From positions 434,001 to 498,000 of the forward strand of contig JALIZF010001634.1 in assembly GCA_029948255.1 (NCBI GenBank): a DNA stretch of 64,000 nucleotides, given 5' to 3'. Under the pieces are notes generated by a model. It had not been told where the DNA came from. It searched no databases and worked only from the letters and a program-made list of their open reading frames with translations. Position numbers and translations under genes: made by a program. Shown piece after piece: positions 56,818 through 64,000 of this stretch (positions are counted from its first letter, which is position 1; each line of letters opens with the position of its first letter). The stretch is from Telmatactis stephensoni. Taxonomy: Eukaryota > Cnidaria > Anthozoa > Actiniaria > Isophelliidae.

Positions 56818-56895
56818 TGTTGTAAGAAGGCAATGGAAAGCCCGCCATGTTGTAAAGACTGTAATTTATTCTTACGTCATGCATACATTATAACA
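56818..56895 (-). repeat. 3' LTR of the Ty3/gypsy element (78 bp)
   Basis: Starts TGTTGTAAGAAGG on the plus strand, ends TATAACA, and is identical over 78 bases to 61416-61493. ATATG at 56813-56817 is the target duplication partner of 61494-61498. Confidence 0.93.
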
Positions 56896-56908
56896 TCTTC
56901 CCCTTTTT
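56896..56908 (-). promoter_or_regulatory. polypurine tract
   Basis: AAAAAGGGGAAGA on the minus strand lies directly before the 3' LTR, where plus-strand DNA synthesis is primed. Confidence 0.82.
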
Positions 56909-57018
56909 ATATATAACAAAAGCAAATTACAAACGTACTTAATAAACCTGTGTACTACAACACAGCATCTAACAAGATGGCTAGCTACAAATGTTAAAAC
57001 TTCTCGAGTGATGAATGT

Positions 57019-60000
57019 TCATGTCTTATTAAAGCCATATCTGTCTGGAGGCTTCACGGTGCGTGTTCTCGTGTGAACAACCTGCTTGTCAGCAGGACCG
57101 CATCTTGGATCTGACTGCGGATTGCTTGATCTCTGGATGCTTGGTTGTGGATAACTTGATCTCTGGATGCTTGGTTGTGGGTGGCTTGATCTCTGGATGC
57201 TTGGTTGTGGGTGGCTTGATCTCTGGATGCTTGGTTGTGGGTGGCTTGATCTCTGGATGCTTGGTTGTGGGTGGCTTGATCTCTGGATGCTTGGTTGTGG
57301 GTGACTTGATCCCTGGATGCTTGGTGGTGTTGGTGTACTGGTTGTGGTAAGCTCATGACTCCCTTCCTCGCGTTGACGGTCTTGGCTTTCGGCGACCTCT
57401 GCTTGAAAGCTTTTGGTTGGTCTCAGCATGTTTCTATTCCTACGCAGAGTTTCATTGTTGGTTTGAACCAAGTATGAGCGATCCGACAGCTGGTTTGTGC
57501 AAACACCTGTGGTCCAGGACTTGCCCCGTTCAAGAGGTGCAATGTGTACTTCTTGTCCCACCTCTAGTTCAGGTAGTGACTTGGCCGTTCGGTCGTGGTA
57601 GTACTTGGCTCGTTGTTTTCTCAGTTGTTGTTTTTCTTTCACTCCATCAACGACATGCGGATATAACAGGCTGGTGGCTGTAGGTATCAGTGTACGTGTT
57701 CGCCTTGACATTAAACGCTGAACAGGACTTGACTGAAGTGGGTCTGTAGGTGTATTTCGTTGATCGAGCAACGCAAGCCAGGGATCTTTCTTGTCCTTCA
57801 GGGCTTTCTTGAAAAGTCTTTTGGTGATCTTTACGGCTGATTCCGCTTTTCCGTTAGACTTCGGGTGGTGTGGTGATGCCGTGACGTGCTTGAACTCCCA
57901 ATCCCGAGTGAAATGTCTGAACTCCTTACTAACGTACTGCGGGCCATTGTCGGTGACAAGGCAGTCAGGAATGCCGTGTCGGCTAAACTGTCTCTTAAGA
58001 AAGTGAATGAGTGTCGTGGAGGTGGTGTCTTTTAGTTGTTCGACTTCTATGAAGTCAGAGTAGGAGTCCACAAGGACAATGTAGTCCTTACCATACAGGT
58101 GAAATAGGTCTGATGCAACTCTACCCCATGGGCGGTCTGGTATTTCATGTGATTGCATTGGTTCTTTGGCGTTTCGCGCTTGAAATTCTGCGCAGATGGT
58201 GCATTTGTCCACCACATCTTTGATATCTGCATGCATACACGGCCAGAAAACCAGATCTTTGGCTTTTCGTAAACACGACTCAATTCCTAAGTGGCTTGAA
58301 TGGATCTTGGCTAACATTTCCGAACGCAGTACTCGAGGCACGATGATCCTCATGTTTTTGAACAATAAACCATTGTGGATACTGATTTCATCACGATAAT
58401 TCCAGTAATCTTGGATGTTCGGTGGGGCGTGTTTGCGTTGATCTGGCCAGCCGGTGAGTACAGTGTTCTTCAGCATCTGCAATACTGCGTCTTGTGCGGT
58501 GGTCATTTGCAGCTGCACTAGTCTTTCTGGTGATACTTTGATTGACGCAAACGGTGTCATTTCTTCAAGTTCTAGAGCAAAAACTTGAACTTCGTCGTTA
58601 CAATCCTCTGTTTCTGAAAGCTGGGCTCTGGAAAGATGGTCAGCCACGTACATTTCTTTACCTGGTTTGTATCTGACTTCGATGTTGTATCTCTGAAGTT
58701 TTAATAGCATGCGCTGAAGACGGCACGGAGCTGCCAGGATGGATTTTCGGAAGATCGATTGCAGCGGTTTGTGATCTGAGTCCACCAGGATGTGGTCTTT
58801 CCTTGCTAAGTACTGGTGAAATCGCTGGCACCCGAATACGATCGCTAAGCACTCTTTCTCGATTTGTGCGTAGGCTCTTTCAGTTGAAGAAAGCGTTCTT
58901 GATGCGAAAGCCACGGGTTGGCCTTGCTGTAGAAGGGTTGCGCCTAATCCACTCTCACTAGCATCGCATTGCAACGTTACTTCCTCAGCTGGGTTGTAAT
59001 ACCTTAGTACAGGGTGAGTTATGACTAGCTCTTTCATCAAATTAAAGGCTGTTTCCTGTGGCGTGTCCCATTGGAATGTCACTCCTTCTTTGGTGAGATC
59101 TCTAAGTGGCTGTGTAACGTCCGACAATCTCGGAAGGAATTTGGCTAGATAATTGATAAAACCCAGCAGAGTGAGTGTTTCTTGCTTGCTTTCAGGGCGT
59201 TTCATTTCCTTGATCGCTTTTACTTTATCTGGGTCCGCTTTCAGCCCATCTTTTGTGATCAGGTGACCCATGAACTTGACTTCCGTCTGCTTGAACTTTA
59301 TTTTATCCTTGTTGAACTTCAGATTCTCTTGTCTCGCTCTGTCAAGTAATCTTTTTAGGTTATCGTCATGGTTTCTCTCTACCTCTTCTGGTGTTGCTCC
59401 ATGTCCTACGACTAGTATATCGTCTCTCAGTACAACGACTCCTGGTAAATCGTCGAGCTTCTCGTGTAACTTTCTTTCAAATTCTTCTGGCGCACAGCTG
59501 ATGCCAAACGGTAGTCGTAGGTACTTGTATCTTCCAAAAGGTGTCCAGAATGTCGTTTTCAAGCTGCTTTCAGCGTCTAAAGCTATCTGATAAAATCCAT
59601 CTTTTAAGTCTAGTGTAGTGAAGAGTTTGGCTGTGGATAAGCGGGGCAGTACTTCTTCAAGAGTGGGCATCTGATACTTTGGTCTTTGCACAGCTTTATT
59701 AAGGTCCCTTGGATCAAGGCAAATTCTGATTTTGTCTCGCTTAGCTACTACGACCATGGTGTTGATCCATTCTGTAGGTTCTTTTACTTTCTCAATGATA
59801 CCTTTGTCTTCTAGGTCTTGAAGTTTAGCTTTGACGTCTTCTTGTAAAGCTATGGGGATGCGTCGGTGGGTGTGCTGTACCGGCTTGGCTGCGGGGTCTG
59901 TGACTATCGATGTGTGTCCCAGTAGCCCTAGTCCCTTGAACAGATCTTTGTAGTCTTGCAATACGTCCTCTTTAGTGATCGTTGTTTTGACTCCCTCCAT

Positions 60001-61350
60001 TGCGTTCACTTCTTGTGGCGGATCTACGTTGAATTGAACCAGTCCCATAGTTTCACACGTTTCTGCTGATAATATGGCGTTGTTTGGGTTCTTTATCACT
60101 TGGAAGCGCAGGGTGTGTCTTTTCCCCCGGTGCTCTGCTTGCAACTTTGTTTCTCCTAGTGGTTGGAGGATTGTTCCATCGAATGTTTTCAGCTTAACTT
60201 TGCTTCGACGTAGTAGGGGTTGTCCGTCTTGCAGTAGTTGTTGTAGGTCTCGGTGAGAGATGACATTACAGGTGGCGCCTGTGTCTAGTTGACAGCGTAA
60301 CTGGTTGATGAATGGCTTTTCTCCCTGATGCTCTACACAGAAATTTATCACCGTGTGTACTTGTTTGCCTTTAGTTTGAAGAGATGAAATCATCTGGAGT
60401 TGATTACATCCTTCGTCACTCTCCTCTGTATCAGATTCCGTGTCGCTTTCTGACTGTTCCTCAACTGCTCTAACTGCGCTCTTTTCCGGTTCTGATTGGC
60501 ATACATTTGCAAAGTGGTTTAGTTTCTTGCATCTTTTGCACCTTTGACCGATTGCTGGACACTCGTCTTTTGTCTGATGCCTTTTTGCTTGTCCGCATCT
60601 GAAGCATTTGGACCAGGATTTCGCGGTTTTACCTTTCGGGGTTCCTGTGTCAGTGGAGTCACGTGCTTTTGTTTTCTTGGCATTTTTTAATTTGGTTTTA
60701 GTTTTGACTACGTTAAGTTCTTCTGTTAGTTTATTTTCTAGTTTTCCGAGGCTTTGCAGTTGCTTGTTGGCTATTTCACTTGCTTTGCTTAGCTCTATCG
60801 CTTTGTTTAAATTCAGATCATTCAGTCTTAGCATTCTTTCTTTGAGATGGCTATCTCGCACTCCAATTACTATGCGATCGCGTATCATTTCATCTGTCAT
60901 AGTTCCAAAATTACATGTGGATGCTCGTTTTCTTAACTTGTTCAAAAATGGGTCAAAACTCTCCTCACTCTCTTGGCTTGTGGTATTAAACACGAATCTC
61001 TCGTAAATGACATTTTTTTGCGGCTTGAAGTGTGCTTCTAATTTGTCTAGACAAGTGTTTACATTGTTTTGTTCGTCGCTTGAAAGATTCAAATTCTTAA
61101 GTATTTGTAAGCATTCTTTTCCCATTACTGACCTTAGAGTGGCTGCTCTGATTCTGGCATCTCTTTTATCTAGTCCAGTCGCTATTTCGTAATCTTCAAA
61201 CTGTCCTCGAAAGAATTCCCAGTTGGTAGCGACGTCTCCTTTGATCTCCATCTTACTCGGCACGGGAAAATTTGGTTGTATTATGCCATGTGCCCCAACT
61301 TCGGGCGCTTGTTCTGCTTCGTGATCCGACATTTTCCAGTAGTGTATCAC
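57019..61350 (-). CDS. Ty3/gypsy (mag-like) gag-pol polyprotein, 1443 codons
   Basis: One uninterrupted frame. Approximate residues: gag-like 30-200; two zinc knuckles 249-284 (CFRCGQAKRH...C and CKRCKKLNHF...C); protease DTGAT at 356; reverse transcriptase 500-700 with LDLKDGFYQIAL, LPFGISCAPEEF and the Asp-Asp pair at 643-644 in VLRDDILV; RNase H from DASESGLGATL (795) to DHKPLQS; integrase zinc H1017/H1020...C1050/C1053; catalytic D1081, D1134 and E1170 (D35E spacing). A Pro/Ser-rich tail carries SSHPQPSIQR repeats. There is no env. Met1 is used here; Met7 (61332) is an alternative. The order protease-RT-RNase H-integrase is Ty3/gypsy. It looks coding-competent, though the Arg before the Asp pair is unusual. 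Confidence 0.93.
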   Translation of the reverse strand: MIHYWKMSDHEAEQAPEVGAHGIIQPNFPVPSKMEIKGDVATNWEFFRGQFEDYEIATGLDKRDARIRAATLRSVMGKECLQILKNLNLSSDEQNNVNTCLDKLEAHFKPQKNVIYERFVFNTTSQESEESFDPFLNKLRKRASTCNFGTMTDEMIRDRIVIGVRDSHLKERMLRLNDLNLNKAIELSKASEIANKQLQSLGKLENKLTEELNVVKTKTKLKNAKKTKARDSTDTGTPKGKTAKSWSKCFRCGQAKRHQTKDECPAIGQRCKRCKKLNHFANVCQSEPEKSAVRAVEEQSESDTESDTEESDEGCNQLQMISSLQTKGKQVHTVINFCVEHQGEKPFINQLRCQLDTGATCNVISHRDLQQLLQDGQPLLRRSKVKLKTFDGTILQPLGETKLQAEHRGKRHTLRFQVIKNPNNAILSAETCETMGLVQFNVDPPQEVNAMEGVKTTITKEDVLQDYKDLFKGLGLLGHTSIVTDPAAKPVQHTHRRIPIALQEDVKAKLQDLEDKGIIEKVKEPTEWINTMVVVAKRDKIRICLDPRDLNKAVQRPKYQMPTLEEVLPRLSTAKLFTTLDLKDGFYQIALDAESSLKTTFWTPFGRYKYLRLPFGISCAPEEFERKLHEKLDDLPGVVVLRDDILVVGHGATPEEVERNHDDNLKRLLDRARQENLKFNKDKIKFKQTEVKFMGHLITKDGLKADPDKVKAIKEMKRPESKQETLTLLGFINYLAKFLPRLSDVTQPLRDLTKEGVTFQWDTPQETAFNLMKELVITHPVLRYYNPAEEVTLQCDASESGLGATLLQQGQPVAFASRTLSSTERAYAQIEKECLAIVFGCQRFHQYLARKDHILVDSDHKPLQSIFRKSILAAPCRLQRMLLKLQRYNIEVRYKPGKEMYVADHLSRAQLSETEDCNDEVQVFALELEEMTPFASIKVSPERLVQLQMTTAQDAVLQMLKNTVLTGWPDQRKHAPPNIQDYWNYRDEISIHNGLLFKNMRIIVPRVLRSEMLAKIHSSHLGIESCLRKAKDLVFWPCMHADIKDVVDKCTICAEFQARNAKEPMQSHEIPDRPWGRVASDLFHLYGKDYIVLVDSYSDFIEVEQLKDTTSTTLIHFLKRQFSRHGIPDCLVTDNGPQYVSKEFRHFTRDWEFKHVTASPHHPKSNGKAESAVKITKRLFKKALKDKKDPWLALLDQRNTPTDPLQSSPVQRLMSRRTRTLIPTATSLLYPHVVDGVKEKQQLRKQRAKYYHDRTAKSLPELEVGQEVHIAPLERGKSWTTGVCTNQLSDRSYLVQTNNETLRRNRNMLRPTKSFQAEVAESQDRQREEGSHELTTTSTPTPPSIQGSSHPQPSIQRSSHPQPSIQRSSHPQPSIQRSSHPQPSIQRSSHPQPSIQRSSYPQPSIQRSSNPQSDPRCGPADKQVVHTRTRTVKPPDRYGFNKT
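57120..57325 (-). repeat. 30-bp minisatellite encoding SSHPQPSIQR
   Basis: About seven in-frame 30-base units at the 3' end of the gag-pol frame. Central units are identical and edge units carry substitutions (Tyr or Asn for His), typical of unequal exchange. Confidence 0.9.
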
Positions 61351-61395
61351 TTGAAGTTCTTTGTAGGGTAGTTCTCTTGAGTTCTTGTGGCGTTT

Positions 61396-61415
61396 GGTTC
61401 AAAGTTCTGACACCA
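61396..61415 (-). promoter_or_regulatory. primer-binding site
   Basis: TGGTGTCAGAACTTTGAACC begins immediately after the 5' LTR. TGG pairs with a tRNA CCA end, and the first 8-11 bases resemble those used with Leu-type tRNAs in other gypsy elements; the exact tRNA is inference. Confidence 0.72.
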
Positions 61416-61493
61416 TGTTGTAAGAAGGCAATGGAAAGCCCGCCATGTTGTAAAGACTGTAATTTATTCTTACGTCATGCATACATTATAACA
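61416..61493 (-). repeat. 5' LTR of the Ty3/gypsy element (78 bp)
   Basis: Identical to 56818-56895. Followed by ATATG (61494-61498), the 5-bp target duplication. LTRs this short are known from the mag lineage. The site was an AT microsatellite. Confidence 0.93.
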
Positions 61494-61619
61494 ATATGTA
61501 TATATATAATATATATGATAAAATATATGATAAAAAATATATATGTAAACATTATGGACAATAACTACATATAAATTTAAAAATGTAAAATGATAAAATT
61601 TAAAAAATAAATATAAATA

Positions 61620-64000
61620 TAATTGTAAAATCTAAGAATAATATTCATTTAAAGATTTTTCAAAATCCTTATATTTGTCTAATGTTCTAATGTTCAGTGG
61701 GAGTTCATTATAGATCTTAGTGGCCATGAAGAAAAATCCTTTACGTGCATATTCAGTTCTAATGCTGGGAAGTTTAATGCTGTACTTGTTATTTCTTGTG
61801 TCTTTCTCGTGTTGTTGAAGAATGAAATGATTCTTTAAAGCATCACAAATGTCCTCGTCAAGGGTTTTCCTTACAACCATACAAGCACGCTTCTTGTTGG
61901 CCTCCAAAGGTGAAGTAAGAGGGGTACCATGGGCTCCATTACTTTTGAATATTACTTTCCTGGCCCGGTCATGGAAATCGTTGAGTTTAGACGTCTGAGT
62001 TGTTAATTTTAAAGTTAATATCCCACAATAAGTAAAAGTAGGGAGGATCATTGAATCATAAATGGCTTTAGCAGCTGTCACATCTAAATCGGATCTGAGA
62101 TTTTTTAATAATCGTAATCTCCCAGCAGCACGCTTATAGCACTTTTCAAAGTTTGAGTTAAGGTTCAATGAGCTGTCAAGTTCAACACCAAGATATTTGT
62201 ACTCAGTTGTTGTGTTTATGATTGAATTTTTATATTCAACCATTAGTGACTCATCCATCCTTGCAATGCGTTGGGCAGTTCCAAAGAGTAATGCCTCAGT
62301 TTTTTCCTTTTTTGAGATTAAGAATCAACTCATTTTCATCAAGCCAAGCGGCAATGGAATTCATATCCTCTGTTAGTTTCTTGTTAATTTCTTTGACCTC
62401 TTTGTCCGCCAGGTAAAGTACGGTATCGTCTGCGTATTTGATTATTTTTGCATTCTTAGTGGCATCAGTGATATCATTGAAAAATATCAGGAACAGCAAA
62501 GGTCCTAGTATCGAGCCTTCCTGAGGTACTCCTGTTGTGATACAATGTTCTTGAGATAAACAGTTACTATGAATTACTTTAGCTGTTCGATGGAAAAGAT
62601 AGTCTTCAAAACTATCTCAGTTCCTTCCCATTAATTCCATATTGAGATAATTTAGTAGTTAACTTAGAAGGACTAATCATGTCAAATGCCTCAGTTAGAT
62701 CGATAAAGACTGCTCCAACTAATAGCCCTTTGTCAACATACTTTCTGATGTCATCGATTAGTAACATTGCAGCCATTTCAGTAGACATACTTGGTCTGAA
62801 ACCAAACTGGAACTCTGATAGAAGCTTGTCATTTAGAAATGTCATGTTTTGACGATGGATGACTTTTTCAATCACTTTTGATATAACAGGCAATATGGAG
62901 ATAGGCCTATAATTATTAAAGCTTGACAATGATCCTGACTTGTGTATTGGAATGATCTTAGCCAGTTTCCATTCAGTGGGGAACATACCAGATTGTAGTG
63001 ATAAATTTATAATATAAGTTAGCAGACCTGATATCACAGGTGATGAATCCTTGATCAGACCCGGCGGAAGATCGTCAATGCCTGTAGCTTTTGTATACTT
63101 GATTGATTTCAAAATCTTTAGTACTTCCATTTTGGTTAGAGATTCAAAATTGAAGTTCCTTTCGGTTCACTTTGATATGGACGGTGGTACCCTCCACACA
63201 AAGTCTCTCAAAGGAATTGCTTTTTGTTTCAATAATGAGACAGTAGTAGTAAAAAAAGAGCAAAAACCATTTGAGATTTGAGACGCATCAGTTGTCTTCA
63301 TTCCATTAACTTCAAAAGGCTGACTTGAGTAAGTGTTCTTAGGTTTATTAGGATAAATTGATTTGAGGGTCTTCCAGAATTTGCTTGGATTACCTGAACT
63401 TTCGCCAAGAAGTTTTTTATGATAATCGGATTTAGCCCTTTGTATAGCAATATTTACTTCATTGTGTTTATTCTTGTATTCAATAAGATCACAATCCCTT
63501 TTGTCCTTTCAATATTTGCGTAGCAATTTATCTTTACAATTCATCTGTGATTTAATATCCTGGGTCAGCCAAGGCGCTGGTTTACCTCTTATTTTCTTTT
63601 CGATCTTTGGAGCAGGTCGGTTGAACACATATGCAAGTGCTTTTTTCATCAAATCCCATGCTTGATTCACATTTTGACTCGTCAAAACAGGCGACCAGTC
63701 AAGCTGTTGAAGTTCCTTATTCATTAATTCAGGATCATAGTTCTTATAATCTCTACAGTTAATCAATCTCGAATTGAATTTGATTGAATTTATTTTCCTA
63801 ACACATCCCAGCATTTCATGATCTCCAATCGAGACGGGAAAGACATCGGTATCACTTATTCTGTCCGGACGATTAGTGGCAATGAAATCAATCAAAGTTT
63901 CCGATACTTCCATTAATCGAGTTGGTTTCTTGATGATTTGTTTTAATCCTTGCAGGTTCAACATCGATTTAAATTCTTTGTTATCTCCAGGAACTAAGTA
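61620..64000 (-). pseudogene. non-LTR retrotransposon (jockey/CR1-like), runs off the window
   Basis: The minus strand enters in the endonuclease (TLIDFIATNRPDRISDTDVF, SIGDHEMLG), then a linker with KPAPWLTQDIK. The reverse transcriptase follows: KATGIDDLPPGLIKDS, NNYRPISILPVISKVIE, FIDLTEAFD, a GVPQ-E-GSILGP block with an extra Glu, and YADDTVLYL. The C-terminal part is EYKYLGVELDSSLNLN to LPLNIRTLDKYKDFE with stop near 61632. Frame breaks fall near 63510, 62612 and 62290 (an A-run). The 3' end is AT-rich next to the gypsy insertion. A different family from the LINEs at 5.5 and 17.9 kb. Confidence 0.85.

Noticed and set aside
57054..57356. Alternative-frame protein of HNQASRDQAT repeats, and an opposite-strand frame of ISGCLVVG repeats
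   Set aside because: Both are shadows of the 30-bp minisatellite in the gag-pol frame; 30 is a multiple of three so all frames stay open.
57019..61350. Endogenous retrovirus with an envelope gene
   Set aside because: The frame ends after the integrase and a repetitive tail; no env-like frame with signal peptide and membrane segment lies between it and the 3' LTR.

Overview
This is eukaryotic, AT-rich, intron- and transposon-dense animal DNA, most likely from a hexacorallian cnidarian (stony coral or close relative). That placement is an inference. It rests on a PAN/apple plus fibrinogen-like secreted protein of a kind I know from corals, a Crypton-derived (DUF3504) tyrosine-recombinase gene, Penelope-like, jockey/CR1-like and short-LTR Ty3/gypsy retroelements, and many palindromic MITEs. 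No bacterial operons, CRISPR arrays, rRNA genes or confident tRNA genes are visible.

Host genes. (1) A gene I identify as mitochondrial ribosomal protein mL37 (MRPL37) runs on the minus strand from 30228 to 10152. It has three coding exons with matching phases and consensus splice sites, separated by introns of about 14.7 kb and 4.3 kb. (2) A signal peptide + PAN + fibrinogen-like gene (33873 to 32740, minus) is broken by a 99-bp hairpin MITE with a perfect 9-bp target duplication and by an apparent 1-base frameshift. (3) A DUF3504/Crypton-type recombinase gene (37637 to 34945, minus) carries one in-frame stop and a 1256-bp PIF/Harbinger-like MITE whose removal exactly restores the reading frame. 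(4) A decayed multi-exon gene (about 49 to 43 kb, minus) leaves recognisable exons with frameshifts.

Mobile DNA by region. 0.5-5.2 kb: a TTAA-flanked element, a small TA MITE, a Penelope-like GIY-YIG tail with a hammerhead-like motif, and a 1265-bp fold-back with 9-bp target duplications and internal tandem repeats. 5.4-9.2 kb: a LINE split by a 634-bp MITE, a tRNA-like SINE head, and three MITEs in a row. 10-30 kb (inside mL37): nested MITEs of at least four target-site classes (TA, TTAA, 7-bp, 9-bp) plus a LINE copy that itself contains a LINE-tail insertion. 31-45 kb: palindromes, a LINE endonuclease fragment and a 1.5-kb G-poor degenerate satellite. 45-56 kb: a 3.1-kb TTAA element with a nested MITE, and a direct repeat about 5 kb apart. 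56.8-61.5 kb: a complete Ty3/gypsy element with 78-bp identical LTRs and one uninterrupted 1443-codon gag-pol frame. 61.6 kb to the end: a frameshifted LINE running off the window.

The genes do not form a pathway. The theme is insertional layering. In several places a coding frame (LINE, Crypton, PAN/fibrinogen) or a second repeat copy acts as an internal control showing where an element entered. The best candidates for something undescribed are the 7-bp-duplication CACAGGCAGCCC family, the hairpin family with 9-bp duplications, and the Harbinger-type MITE with tandem GC-rich palindromes. No search could be run, so all family names come from motifs and memory.
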